64,000 nt of DNA from HTCC5015 sp051747425 (GCA_051747425.1 JBNJGD010000001.1:186001-250000), one strand, 5' to 3'; positions 50,561-59,777 are shown, counted from the stretch's first letter. Notes: generated from the sequence alone by a model not told the origin. A program made the numbers and translations.

Positions 50561-52732
50561 ATGCCACACCAGCTGCCGACCTATCAGTTCAAAGCCCTGC
50601 ACTTTCTCCTGCTCGGCCTGTTTTTCTTTGTCGCCACCGAATTCTCGCGAATGCTGTCGGCGGATGTGTCCAACATGTCCGCTATCTGGCCCGCCCTTGG
50701 CCTGGCCATTGGTGCCGCCACCGTCATGGGGCCGAAAGTCACCGGCGTCTACGCCGCCGCGCTGGGCACCTGGCTGATCTATAACGATTTTGCCCCGGCA
50801 CCCGCACTGGCGGTACTGCTGGAACAGACGGCCCAGTGCGCCCTGGCCAGCCACTGGCTCAGACACAGGCTGGGCCAATGGCAGTTACTCGGCAGTTTGC
50901 TGGACACCCTGCGCTTTTATTTCTGGGGCACACTGGCCGCCCTGCTCCCCACCTCCTTCGCCGCCACCTTCTTTCTCTACCAGCAGGGTCTGTTCAGCGA
51001 TTTTCGCTTTGTCGATGTCTGGCTGGTCTACTGGTTGTCCGAGGCTCTGGGGGTATTGTTGTTTGCCCCACTGGCCCAGTCCATGGCGGCCCGGCTGGCC
51101 CAGGGTTGGAAGCCACAGTGGCCCCCGGCCAAAAGCCTGGCCATGAGCGGCGCCCTGGTCGGCCTGTTCGTATTCAGCGCCCTGCTCTGGCAACAGGGTC
51201 AAGTGGAATACGGCAAGGCCATTACCTACCTTTACTTCCCGCTGCTGGCCTGGATGGCCATGAGCGGGCAGCGCTGGCTGCCGCTGGTTTCCCTACCCCT
51301 GGTGGCCACGGCCATTCTCGGCTATGTCATCCTGACACTCGACCTTCAGGACGCGCCGGCGGGATTTTTGTTGGTGGAGGCCGTCCTGGTCATTTTCATG
51401 ATGACGCTGATGACTCAGCTGATTCAGTCGGTCAGCGCCGAGCGGGGACGCCTTTCCGAAGAGTTCAAACAGCAAGCCCGCAGAGACCGACACACCGGCT
51501 TGCTGAACGACCGCGGCCTGCTGGAAAAGACCGACCGTGGCCGTCGGGAAACACCCCGAAAACGCCACTATCTGGCGGTGCTGGAAGTCAAAAACTTCGC
51601 CGATGCCCTGGACATTCTGGATCTCGATTTTGCCCGGGAAATGGAGCAATACATTGGCCAAATCCTCGCCGAAAAGACCCGCAATCAGCCAGTAGCGAGA
51701 CTCTCTGCCGGTCGCTATGCCTGTTACCTGGGAGACAGCAATGAGGGAAAGGTCATTACCCAAATGGAGACCACCTTGGCGTCACTCAACGGGCACAACT
51801 ACCACAGCGGGGACTCGGTCTATGTCCTGGGCGTCTCGGTGGGTGTGGTCGCCCTGGGCGAACATGACAGTACCGATGCGGGCCTCTCGGCAGCCGGCCA
51901 ATCGGCGCGACTGGCGGCACGCAACACCGGGCGGCCGCTCACACTGTGTGACATGCAGGACGATCTTGTGCAGGAGCGCCAGAAGAAACTGTCACTGCTC
52001 GAAGACATCAAGCGGGCCCTCAACGACAACCGTTTCATCCTTTATGCCCAGGCCGTGGAGCCAACCGAAAACAATAATCAGCCCGGCTATCACGAAGTCC
52101 TGATCCGCATGCTGGACAGCAACGGTAGAGCGATCTCACCCGGGGAGTTTCTGCCCGCAGCCCAGGATTACGGGCTGATGGGGGAGATTGATCGCTGGGT
52201 GGTGTCGAGCAGCTTTGCCTGGCTGGAGGAGCGACGCAGGGAAGGCGACCGGCCGCGCAAGCTGGCCATCAACCTGTCCGGCAGCACACTGGGCGACCCC
52301 GGGTTCAGTGACTGGGTATCCGGTATCGCCCGCCATCACGGTATCGAACCGGACACGGTGGGCTTTGAAGTGACCGAGAGCGAATTGATCGACGACTGGT
52401 CGGCCTGCTGTGACCTGCTCACCCGACTGCGTGAGCAGGGCTTCACCATCTCACTGGACGACTTCGGCACGGGCCTGGCCACTTTCGAATACCTCACCCG
52501 CTTTCCCTTCGACATCGTCAAAATTGATGGCGCTTTTATTCGCGACCTGCTGGAGAACCCGGTCCACCGGGCAATCGTCTCCTCGGTCACCTCGGTGGCC
52601 GATGTCATGTCGCTGAAAACCGTCGCCGAATTCGTTGAGGACCAAGCCATGTCAGAGACGCTAACCTCACTGGGCGTGGATTTCCTGCAAGGCTACGGCG
52701 TGGGCAAACCCCAGCCTCTGGACAACCTGTAA
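50561..52732 (+). CDS. MASE1-GGDEF-EAL cyclic di-GMP phosphodiesterase
   Basis: A 723-residue membrane enzyme. An N-terminal MASE1 sensor of about eight helices occupies the first 285 residues. The GGDEF domain is degenerate (SAGRY near 380 where GGDEF is expected), so cyclase activity is unlikely. The EAL domain keeps catalytic residues: E512 in EVLIRM, NLSGS, FEVTESE, DDFGTG, K in VKIDG, and EFVED and LQGYG. Predicted to lower c-di-GMP. Confidence 0.9.
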   Translation: MPHQLPTYQFKALHFLLLGLFFFVATEFSRMLSADVSNMSAIWPALGLAIGAATVMGPKVTGVYAAALGTWLIYNDFAPAPALAVLLEQTAQCALASHWLRHRLGQWQLLGSLLDTLRFYFWGTLAALLPTSFAATFFLYQQGLFSDFRFVDVWLVYWLSEALGVLLFAPLAQSMAARLAQGWKPQWPPAKSLAMSGALVGLFVFSALLWQQGQVEYGKAITYLYFPLLAWMAMSGQRWLPLVSLPLVATAILGYVILTLDLQDAPAGFLLVEAVLVIFMMTLMTQLIQSVSAERGRLSEEFKQQARRDRHTGLLNDRGLLEKTDRGRRETPRKRHYLAVLEVKNFADALDILDLDFAREMEQYIGQILAEKTRNQPVARLSAGRYACYLGDSNEGKVITQMETTLASLNGHNYHSGDSVYVLGVSVGVVALGEHDSTDAGLSAAGQSARLAARNTGRPLTLCDMQDDLVQERQKKLSLLEDIKRALNDNRFILYAQAVEPTENNNQPGYHEVLIRMLDSNGRAISPGEFLPAAQDYGLMGEIDRWVVSSSFAWLEERRREGDRPRKLAINLSGSTLGDPGFSDWVSGIARHHGIEPDTVGFEVTESELIDDWSACCDLLTRLREQGFTISLDDFGTGLATFEYLTRFPFDIVKIDGAFIRDLLENPVHRAIVSSVTSVADVMSLKTVAEFVEDQAMSETLTSLGVDFLQGYGVGKPQPLDNL

Positions 52733-52752
52733 AACGCGCCCGGCCGGGGTCG

Positions 52753-53286
52753 CTAGAGTCCGCCTTCGACCAGCTTGAGGGCCATCACCCGGGCGTCCTC
52801 CCGGTCGTCGTGGCCGGGGTAGTAGTCCTTGCGAATGCCAATCTCGACAAAGCCGGTGTGCTCGTAGAGCGCAATGGCGGGACGGTTACTCGGTCGCACT
52901 TCCAGAAACAGCACTTCGGCACCCAGACCCCGGCAATCTTCGACGATGGCATCCAGCAGGCAGCGCCCGAGGCCCCGCCCCTTGTATTCGGGGGCCACAG
53001 TGATGTTGAGCAGGTGGGCTTCGCAGGCCACCAGAGAGTAGACGGCGTAGCCCAGCAACTCCTCTCCGCAGAGCAGGGCCGGCATGAGATAACCCGCCCC
53101 GCGGTCTCCTGGGATCGAGCGGTCGAGCAAGCGACTGAGGCAGTCGCGAAAAATGCCCTCACTCCAGTGGTGGCTATAGGCTCGTGGCTCAATGCCCATA
53201 ACGGCAGGCAAGTCGCTGGTTTCCATGGGGCGGATGGTCAGGGCTGACCAATCCAGCAGCGGGCGAAAGCCGCCTGTATCGGTCAC
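52753..53286 (-). CDS. rimI: Ribosomal protein S18-alanine N-acetyltransferase
   Basis: GNAT enzyme acetylating the N-terminus of S18. The acetyl-CoA signature is APEYKGRGLGRCLLDAI, with LNITV before it and VRPSNRPAIALYEHTGF after. GTG 53286 overlaps the holD stop as GTGA; an ATG at 53310 is an alternative start with a longer overlap and no ribosome site. The holD-rimI pair is as in E. coli. Confidence 0.9.
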   Translation of the reverse strand: MTDTGGFRPLLDWSALTIRPMETSDLPAVMGIEPRAYSHHWSEGIFRDCLSRLLDRSIPGDRGAGYLMPALLCGEELLGYAVYSLVACEAHLLNITVAPEYKGRGLGRCLLDAIVEDCRGLGAEVLFLEVRPSNRPAIALYEHTGFVEIGIRKDYYPGHDDREDARVMALKLVEGGL

Positions 53287-53987
53287 CGCTCGAGGACCTC
53301 GATGGCGCATTTGAGGTCGTCCCAGACGGGGCGCTTGAGAGAGGGATCGCGCTGGGCCGAGGCCGGGTGAAAAGTGGCTATGGCGTGGGCCCCGAAGAGG
53401 GGCACCGAGCGACCGCGCAAGTGGCCGGGCATGGCGCCCACATCCCAGAGTTGCCGACAGGCACCAATGCCGAAAGCGACGATCACCTCGGCGCCGGTAG
53501 CCATAATGGCACCCCGTGGACTGTCCACAGCATCGGTAATCGCGACGATATCCGCCGGCCAGCGGGTGGCCTGCAACATCTTGTCAAAGAGTTCAGCCAG
53601 CTCGCCGGCGTAGGGATCGCCCTGCCCCTCTTCGCCCTCGGCGGCGGCGCAAACCACCAGTACCCGGCCCTTGTCGTTGGCGGGAAATGAAGGCAGGGAG
53701 CGCGCCGCTATGGGCGCCGCCGCGGGTCTGGAGACGGCGGCCGTGGCGGCCTCCGCTGCAGGCGGCACTACCGAACCGGATTCCCCGGCCTGGCTCTGTT
53801 CCCCTGCGGACACGGCCGGCTCTACAGACCGTGTCGCCGGTTCGGCGGGCGACTCAGTCTCTGGCGGCCGTTCGATGGCGGGATCCTCCACAGAGCCTGT
53901 CCCGGCCACCATGCCGGGAGCACGGGGCTGCCAGGCCTGGAGGCCCATGGCTTCGAGGTAGGCCAGTTGTCGCTCGCGCAAACTCAT
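53283..53987 (-). CDS. holD: DNA polymerase III subunit psi (HolD), linker-expanded
   Basis: A 234-residue protein whose first 30 residues (RERQLAYLEAMGLQAWQPR, then PGMVAG) match the psi N-terminus that binds the clamp loader. The remainder has the UDG-like fold that psi is known to adopt, ending with HPASAQRDPSLKRPVWDDL. Between them, about 30-100, is a Pro/Ala/Glu/Ser-rich linker, making it far longer than E. coli psi (137). Position upstream of rimI supports this. It could be taken for a family-4-like uracil-DNA glycosylase, but the iron-sulfur cysteines are absent. Confidence 0.75.
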   Translation of the reverse strand: MSLRERQLAYLEAMGLQAWQPRAPGMVAGTGSVEDPAIERPPETESPAEPATRSVEPAVSAGEQSQAGESGSVVPPAAEAATAAVSRPAAAPIAARSLPSFPANDKGRVLVVCAAAEGEEGQGDPYAGELAELFDKMLQATRWPADIVAITDAVDSPRGAIMATGAEVIVAFGIGACRQLWDVGAMPGHLRGRSVPLFGAHAIATFHPASAQRDPSLKRPVWDDLKCAIEVLER

Positions 53988-54018
53988 AGGAGCAGTCTAA
54001 CCGATAGCGGGGCTGAGC

Positions 54019-55416
54019 TTAACCGCGCCGCCACTGTGTGCCCTCCGGGCCGTCTTCGAGGACGATGCCGGCTTCGGTGAGCTGGTCGCGAATGGCATCG
54101 GCGCGGGAAAAATCCCGTTGCTTCTTGGCCTCGATTCGCTGTTCCACCAGGGCGTCGATGTCGGCGTCACTCCAATCGCCCTCTGCCGCCACCAGGCCGC
54201 CGCTTTTCAGGTAGACCTCGGGATCGGCCTGCAGCAGGCCGAGCACTGTGCCCAGGCCCTTGAGCACTCCGGCGGTGACCTCGGCCTCCACGCCGCTCTG
54301 CTGATTGAGCTGTCGAGCCAGATCGAACAGCACGGAGATCGCCTCGGGGGTGTTGAAATCGTCGTCCATCGCGGCATTAAAAGCCGCGACGCCTTGCAGT
54401 GACTCGTCGGCGGCCACATCGGCAGCCGGAACAGTGGCGTAGGCGCGCAGGGCGTTATACAAACGCTCCAGCCCCGAACAGGCCCGCTGCAGGCTCTCTT
54501 CGGAGTAATTGATCGGGCTGCGGTAGTGGGAGCTGAGCAGGAAATAGCGAATCACCTCGCCCCAATAGCGCTCGAGCACTTCCCGGATGGTAAAAAAGTT
54601 GCCCAGGGATTTGGACATCTTCTCGTTGTCCACCCGCACCGCACCGGCGTGCATCCAGACATTGGCGTAAGTTTCGCCGGTGGCCGCCTCGGACTGGGCG
54701 ATTTCGTTTTCGTGGTGGGGAAAGACCAGGTCCGGACCGCCGCCGTGGATGTCGAAGTGATTGCCCAGACACCCCGTGGACATGGCCGAACACTCGATGT
54801 GCCAGCCGGGGCGACCGTAACCCCAGGGCGCCTCCCAGCCGACATCGTCCGGCTCGGCGCCCTTCCACAGGGCAAAGTCCCGGGGGTCGCGCTTGCTGGT
54901 CTCGAGCTCGACGCGCACGCCTTCGAGCAAATCGTCGAGCTTCTTGTTGGACAGCTTGCCGTAGCCGGCAAAGTCAGTCACCGAGAAATAGACATCGCCG
55001 TGGTCGGCAGTGTAGGCCATGTCGCGGTCGAGCAACTGCTGAATCAGGGCGATGATGTCGTCGATATGAGCGGTGGCCCGGGGCTCCTCGTCCGGCGGCA
55101 AGACGCCGAGTGCTCTTTCGTCCTCGTGCATGGCGTCAATAAATCGCGCCGTCAGCGCCTCGTAGGCCTCGCCGTTTTCCTCGGCCCGTTTGAGAATCTT
55201 GTCGTCAATGTCGGTAATGTTGCGTACATAGCGCACGGCGTAATGTCGGTGACGCAAATAGCGAACGATGGCATCGAAGGCCACCATGACCCGGGCGTGG
55301 CCGATGTGACAGTAGTCATAGGTGGTTACGCCACAGACATACATGCGAATTTCGCCGTCGCGAATCGGCTGAAACTCGCCCTTGCGGCGCTCAAGCGTGT
55401 TGTAGATCTGTACCAC
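54019..55416 (-). CDS. cysS: Cysteine--tRNA ligase
   Basis: Class I synthetase, 465 residues. HIGH motif in CHIGHARVMVAFD, KMSKS in EKMSKSLGNFF, zinc ligands C in YVCGVTTYD, C in WHIECSAMS and H in FPHHENEIAQ. GTG 55416 lies two bases after the glnS stop with an AAGGG site; the frame is open further upstream inside glnS without support. Confidence 0.96.
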   Translation of the reverse strand: MVQIYNTLERRKGEFQPIRDGEIRMYVCGVTTYDYCHIGHARVMVAFDAIVRYLRHRHYAVRYVRNITDIDDKILKRAEENGEAYEALTARFIDAMHEDERALGVLPPDEEPRATAHIDDIIALIQQLLDRDMAYTADHGDVYFSVTDFAGYGKLSNKKLDDLLEGVRVELETSKRDPRDFALWKGAEPDDVGWEAPWGYGRPGWHIECSAMSTGCLGNHFDIHGGGPDLVFPHHENEIAQSEAATGETYANVWMHAGAVRVDNEKMSKSLGNFFTIREVLERYWGEVIRYFLLSSHYRSPINYSEESLQRACSGLERLYNALRAYATVPAADVAADESLQGVAAFNAAMDDDFNTPEAISVLFDLARQLNQQSGVEAEVTAGVLKGLGTVLGLLQADPEVYLKSGGLVAAEGDWSDADIDALVEQRIEAKKQRDFSRADAIRDQLTEAGIVLEDGPEGTQWRRG

Positions 55417-55418
55417 GG

Positions 55419-57089
55419 CTAGCCCTTCTGATTCTGCTTTTGCCAGGAGTCGCGAAGACTCACCGTGCGATTGAACACCGGGCGCCCGGGCTGGCTGTCG
55501 CGGTCGAGCGTAAAGTAGCCCTCGCGCTCGAACTGGTAGTGAGCGCCGACCTCGGCCTCGGCCAGGCTGGCCTCGACCCGTGCACCTTCCACCACTGTCA
55601 GGGAGTCGGGATTGATACTGGCGGTAAAGTCGTCCTCGGCGGCCGGGTTCTCTTCGACAAACAGGCGGTCGTAGAGACGCACTTGCGACTCGATGGAGTC
55701 CACCGCGCTGGCCCAGTGAATCACGCCCTTGACCTTGCGACCCTCGGGCTTTTGCCCCAGCGTGTCCTTGTCGTAAGTGCAACGCAGCTCGACAATCTCG
55801 CCGGCCTCATCGCGCACCACCTCGTGACAGTGAATCACATAGCTGCCGCGCAGGCGCACTTCGCCCTCGAGAAACAGACGCTTCCACTTGGGCGGTGGCT
55901 CCACTTCAAAGTCGTTGCGGTCGATGTACAGCTCGCGACTCATGGTCAGCTGGCGCTCCCCCATGCTCTCATCCTTGGGGTGGCGCGGCATCGACAGGCT
56001 CTGGGTCTCGCCCTCGGGGTAGTTTTCCAGCACCACTTTAAGCGGCCGCAGAACGCACATGGCCCGCGGCGCGTTGGCGTCGAGGTCCTCGCGCACCGCG
56101 TGCTCGAGCATCGACATATCCACCACGCCCTCACTGCGTGCGACGCCGATGCGCTCGCAGAACTGGCGCAGGGAGGCCGGCGTATAGCCACGGCGGCGCA
56201 TGGCCGAAATGGTCGGCATGCGCGGGTCATCCCAACCGTCCACATGGCCCTCGTCCACCAGCTGTTTGAGCTTGCGCTTGGAAGTCACCGTGTAATTGAT
56301 ATTGAGCCTGGCGAACTCATGTTGCACCGGCTTTGAGGGCACCGGCAGGTGCTCGATCAGCCACTCGTAGAGCGGGCGGTGATCCTCGAACTCCAGGGTA
56401 CACAGTGAGTGGGTCACGCCCTCGATGGCATCGGACTGGCCGTGGGTGAAGTCGTAGGTGGGATAGATGCACCAGCGGTCACCGGTCTGGTGGTGACTGA
56501 CCCGGCGCACGCGGTAAAGAATGGGGTCGCGCAAATTGATATTGGGCGCGGCCATATCAATTTTGGCGCGCAGCACGGCGGCGCCGTCGTCGAACTCGCC
56601 ATTGCGCATCTTTTCGAACAGCGCACGGTTTTCCGCCGGGCTGCGATCGCGGTAGGGACTGTTCTTGCCCGGCTCGGTCAGCGTACCCCGGTATTCCCGG
56701 GCTTCATCGGCCGACAGTTCGCAGACATAGGCGTCGCCGTTGTCGATCAAATGCAGTGCGTAGTCGTAGAGCGTATCGAAGTAGTCCGAGGCAAAGCGCA
56801 CCGGTCCGGCCCACTGGAAACCCAGCCACTCCACATCCCGCTTGATCGACTCGATGTACTCGGCCTCTTCTTTAGCCGGGTTGGTGTCGTCAAAGCGCAG
56901 ATGACAGTCGCCACCAAACTCCTCGGCGATGCCGAAGTTGAGGCAAATGGACTTGGCGTGGCCGATGTGCAAATAGCCATTGGGCTCCGGCGGAAAGCGT
57001 GTGACCACCTTTTCCACACGGCCCTCTTCGGTGTCCCGGGAGACAATCTTGCGAATAAAGTGGGAAGGCGTTGCAGCTTCTTGGCTCAT
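55419..57089 (-). CDS. glnS: Glutamine--tRNA ligase
   Basis: Class I synthetase of 556 residues, with PPEPNGYLHIGHAKSI near the start, the KMSKS-equivalent VTSKRKLKQL, and the two anticodon-binding beta-barrels. Presence of GlnRS means Gln-tRNA is made directly. Co-transcribed with cysS. Confidence 0.97.
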   Translation of the reverse strand: MSQEAATPSHFIRKIVSRDTEEGRVEKVVTRFPPEPNGYLHIGHAKSICLNFGIAEEFGGDCHLRFDDTNPAKEEAEYIESIKRDVEWLGFQWAGPVRFASDYFDTLYDYALHLIDNGDAYVCELSADEAREYRGTLTEPGKNSPYRDRSPAENRALFEKMRNGEFDDGAAVLRAKIDMAAPNINLRDPILYRVRRVSHHQTGDRWCIYPTYDFTHGQSDAIEGVTHSLCTLEFEDHRPLYEWLIEHLPVPSKPVQHEFARLNINYTVTSKRKLKQLVDEGHVDGWDDPRMPTISAMRRRGYTPASLRQFCERIGVARSEGVVDMSMLEHAVREDLDANAPRAMCVLRPLKVVLENYPEGETQSLSMPRHPKDESMGERQLTMSRELYIDRNDFEVEPPPKWKRLFLEGEVRLRGSYVIHCHEVVRDEAGEIVELRCTYDKDTLGQKPEGRKVKGVIHWASAVDSIESQVRLYDRLFVEENPAAEDDFTASINPDSLTVVEGARVEASLAEAEVGAHYQFEREGYFTLDRDSQPGRPVFNRTVSLRDSWQKQNQKG

Positions 57090-57116
57090 GTTAAACGAAT
57101 CCGGTTGTCACAAAAT

Positions 57117-57133
57117 GCCCGGCAGTGCCGGGC
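57117..57133 (-). terminator. Possible terminator after pssA
   Basis: GCCCGGC (57117-57123), three-base loop, GCCGGGC (57127-57133), followed on the minus strand by ATTTTG. Downstream of pssA and within the glnS leader. Short T run makes it weak. Confidence 0.5.
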
Positions 57134-57180
57134 GCTCGATACGGCGGGCTGAATTATAGCAAGGGATGGCACCCCTGAGA

Positions 57181-57954
57181 CTACCTGGCCCGATTGGCCC
57201 TTCGCCGGCGAAAAAGGCGCACCTGTCGATACAGGCTGATGCAGGGGCCGGAAATGATGTAGGTCATAAAGATGGTGTAGAGAATCACCGAGGGCTTGAG
57301 TGTAATAAACGGGGCAACAAACACCAGCGCCGGCATGACAAAGAACGGTACCTTTTTAAGGGCATCTATGTCCTTGAAACTGTAGTAGGTGATGTTGCTA
57401 ACCATCAGCACGCCGCCGATGTAGGTCGTCACCAGAGCCAGCCAGGGGACGACGGCCTCGGAACGAAAGTCGAAATTGTGCAGCACCCACATGGTGCCCA
57501 CCAGCAGGGCCGCGGCCGAGGGGCTGGGTAGCCCTTTGAAAAAACGCTTGTCCGAGGACTCGCTTTGCACATTAAAGCGGGCCAGGCGCAGGGCGGCGCC
57601 GGCAATGTAGACAAAGGCGGCGATCCAGCCCAACTTGCCCCAGGTCTCGCTCATGTTGGCGAAGTCATAGAGCACCCACTCGTACATCACCAGGGCCGGG
57701 GCGACACCAAAAGCCACCATGTCGGCCAGGCTGTCGTACTGCACGCCAAAATCGCTCTGGGTGTTGGTCAGGCGGGCCACCCGGCCATCGAGGGCATCGG
57801 CCAGCATGGCAATAAAGATCGCAATGGCCGCCGCCTCGAAGCGATCCTGACTGGCAGCCACAATGGCATAGAAGCCGCCAAAAATGGTGCCGGTGGTAAA
57901 CAGATTGGGCAGCAGATAGATACTGCGCCGGCGTTGTGGATCCGGTCGATTCAT
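57181..57954 (-). CDS. pssA: CDP-diacylglycerol--serine O-phosphatidyltransferase
   Basis: Integral membrane CDP-alcohol phosphotransferase making phosphatidylserine. The full motif D-x2-DG-x2-AR-x8-G-x3-D-x3-D is present, starting at DALDGRVAR. 257 residues with about seven hydrophobic segments. Overlaps the psd-like gene by four bases. Confidence 0.95.
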   Translation of the reverse strand: MNRPDPQRRRSIYLLPNLFTTGTIFGGFYAIVAASQDRFEAAAIAIFIAMLADALDGRVARLTNTQSDFGVQYDSLADMVAFGVAPALVMYEWVLYDFANMSETWGKLGWIAAFVYIAGAALRLARFNVQSESSDKRFFKGLPSPSAAALLVGTMWVLHNFDFRSEAVVPWLALVTTYIGGVLMVSNITYYSFKDIDALKKVPFFVMPALVFVAPFITLKPSVILYTIFMTYIISGPCISLYRQVRLFRRRRANRAR

Positions 57955-58601
57955 TCCATTGGGCTCTTTTTGCTCTTGTGGACGAAGTGACCAAGCACGG
58001 TCTCTCCGGCGGTGACACTGTCGCCCACCACGACATTGAGGTGGGCATCAGTGGGCAACAGTATATCAATATACTGGATGGTGGATAATCCGATGACCTT
58101 GCCCTGCCCGATTCGCTCGCCAGGTTGCGGGCGAATTTGCAGGTAGCGGATGGTCAGGGCGCGATAGAAGCTGAGCATCATGTCATCGCCCTCATCGGTG
58201 CGAATCCAGGCGGTGAGAATGTGCCCGCGATCCCGGCCCAAATGCCGCAGGGGACGCTTGAATTTCTCGCCGTACCAGGTCTGAAGCACCTGACCCTCGG
58301 TGGGACTGTAGAGGGCAAAAACCCCGCCGTGACGGAGACGCAGCCGCAACACCTTGCGATTCTCACCGAGAAACGGATCCTCGGCGGTAAACGAAAACAT
58401 CACCTTGGCATCAATGGGAGCGACGATGGCCGTGGGGTTGGCAGGTGGCTTGCGCTGGGGATGGCGAAAGAAAAACACCAGCAACAACACCGCCAGCCAC
58501 AGAGGCAAGGAGAAGCTCAAGCCATAGGACACTTTGACCACGATGGCCATAAAGGCCAGCAGAAAAGCCAGCAGGGTCACTTGCGGTTTGATCAGATACA
58601 T
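57951..58601 (-). CDS. Phosphatidylserine decarboxylase-like protein (short type), catalytic His missing
   Basis: A 216-residue protein with two N-terminal hydrophobic segments and a Psd-like domain (FFRHPQRKPPANP, then VAPIDAKV, where active enzymes have SPADGKV). The autocleavage site region reads VIGLSTIQYIDILLP, keeping a Ser. The VHxNRxP segment, source of the catalytic histidine in Psd, is here VFALYSPTEG. Adjacent pssA makes its product, so a decarboxylase role is expected from context, but residues argue that it may be altered or inactive. Confidence 0.75.
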   Translation of the reverse strand: MYLIKPQVTLLAFLLAFMAIVVKVSYGLSFSLPLWLAVLLLVFFFRHPQRKPPANPTAIVAPIDAKVMFSFTAEDPFLGENRKVLRLRLRHGGVFALYSPTEGQVLQTWYGEKFKRPLRHLGRDRGHILTAWIRTDEGDDMMLSFYRALTIRYLQIRPQPGERIGQGKVIGLSTIQYIDILLPTDAHLNVVVGDSVTAGETVLGHFVHKSKKSPME

Positions 58602-58607
58602 TGTCTG

Positions 58608-58636
58608 TTTATAGCCTCTCTGTCACCGGCCCTCAA
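58608..58636 (-). promoter_or_regulatory. Putative promoter of psd-like-pssA
   Basis: On the minus strand TTGAGG (58636-58631) and TATAAA (58613-58608) are 17 bases apart, starting right after the ilvC terminator. The start site would fall close to the psd ATG at 58601. Confidence 0.5.
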
Positions 58637-58637
58637 T

Positions 58638-58667
58638 GAAAAACGCCACCCGCACGGCGGATGGCGT
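58638..58667 (-). terminator. Rho-independent terminator after ilvC
   Basis: Stem ACGCCATCCGC/GCGGGTGGCGT (minus strand, one G-U pair; plus coordinates 58643-58653 and 58657-58667), three-base loop, followed by five T. Lies between ilvC and the psd-like gene. Confidence 0.8.
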
Positions 58668-58692
58668 CGTTCTCAATCGCATCAAAAGCCGA

Positions 58693-59709
58693 TCAGTTCT
58701 TGCTCTTGTCGACAATCTTGTTGGCGGTAATCCAGGGCATCATGCTGCGCAGCTTCTCGCCGACCTGCTCGATTTCGTGAGCGGCGTTGTTGCGGCGGTG
58801 CGCCGTCATGGACGGATAGTTGGTGGCGCCTTCGCTGATGAACATTTTGGCGTACTCGCCGTCCTGGATGCGCTTGAGTGCGGTGCGCATGGCCTGGCGG
58901 GACTGCTCGTTGATCACCTCGGGGCCAGTCACATACTCGCCGTACTCGGCGTTGTTGGAGATCGAGTAGTTCATGTTGGCAATGCCGCCCTCGTACATCA
59001 GGTCAACAATCAGCTTGAGCTCGTGCAGACACTCGAAGTAGGCCATCTCGGGGGCGTAGCCAGCCTCAGTCAGGGTCTCAAAACCGGCCTTGACCAGCTC
59101 CACAGCACCGCCGCACAGCACGGCCTGCTCGCCAAAGAGGTCCGTTTCGGTCTCGTCCTTGAAGGTGGTCTCGATGATGCCAGTGCGGCCGCCGCCAATG
59201 GCAGAGGCGTAGGAAAGAGCGACTTCCTTGGCCGTACCGGAGGCGTCCTGCTGGATCGCGATCAGGTCGGGGATGCCACCGCCGCGGGTAAACTCCGTGC
59301 GGACAGTATGGCCGGGCGCCTTGGGAGCCACCATGATTACATCCATATCCTCGCGGGGGACGATCTGGTTGTAGTGAATGGCAAAGCCGTGGGCAAAGGC
59401 CAGCGTGCCGCCCTTCTTCAGGTTCGGTTCAATTTCGTCGTTGTAGAGCGCGGCCTGGAACTCGTCGGGGGTGAGGATCATCACCACATCGGCCTCGGCG
59501 ACAGCCTCGGCTACCGGCTTGACAGTGAGGCCGGCGGCCTCGGCCTTGGCGGCGGAGCCGGAGCCCTTGCGCAGACCTACGGTGACGCTAACGCCGGATT
59601 CCTTGAGGTTGTTGGCGTGGGCGTGGCCCTGCGAACCGTAGCCGATAATGGCCACTTTCTTTCCCTGGATGATCGATAGATCGGCGTCTTTGTCGTAGTA
59701 AATGTTCAT
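58693..59709 (-). CDS. ilvC: Ketol-acid reductoisomerase (NADP+), class I
   Basis: Branched-chain amino-acid enzyme. NADPH site AIIGYGSQGHAHANNL; acidic metal-binding segment EQAVLCGGAVELVKAGFETL. 338 residues is the short class I form. Confidence 0.97.
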   Translation of the reverse strand: MNIYYDKDADLSIIQGKKVAIIGYGSQGHAHANNLKESGVSVTVGLRKGSGSAAKAEAAGLTVKPVAEAVAEADVVMILTPDEFQAALYNDEIEPNLKKGGTLAFAHGFAIHYNQIVPREDMDVIMVAPKAPGHTVRTEFTRGGGIPDLIAIQQDASGTAKEVALSYASAIGGGRTGIIETTFKDETETDLFGEQAVLCGGAVELVKAGFETLTEAGYAPEMAYFECLHELKLIVDLMYEGGIANMNYSISNNAEYGEYVTGPEVINEQSRQAMRTALKRIQDGEYAKMFISEGATNYPSMTAHRRNNAAHEIEQVGEKLRSMMPWITANKIVDKSKN

Positions 59710-59732
59710 GCTTTCTCCTCAATGGTGTTTTC

Positions 59733-59752
59733 CGGGCGCACCAGGGCGCCCG
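59733..59752 (-). other. Stem-loop between ilvN and ilvC
   Basis: CGGGCGC (59733-59739), six-base loop, GCGCCCG (59746-59752). No T run follows on the minus strand, so it is more likely an mRNA-stability or processing element than a terminator. Confidence 0.5.
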
Positions 59753-59777
59753 ATTCAAATCAATCTGTGTAACGGAT

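Noticed and set aside
53283..53987. Active uracil-DNA glycosylase
   Set aside because: The fold resembles UDG, but the family-4 iron-sulfur cysteines and the usual N-terminal GEAPG motif are missing, while the N-terminus and the rimI neighbour fit HolD.
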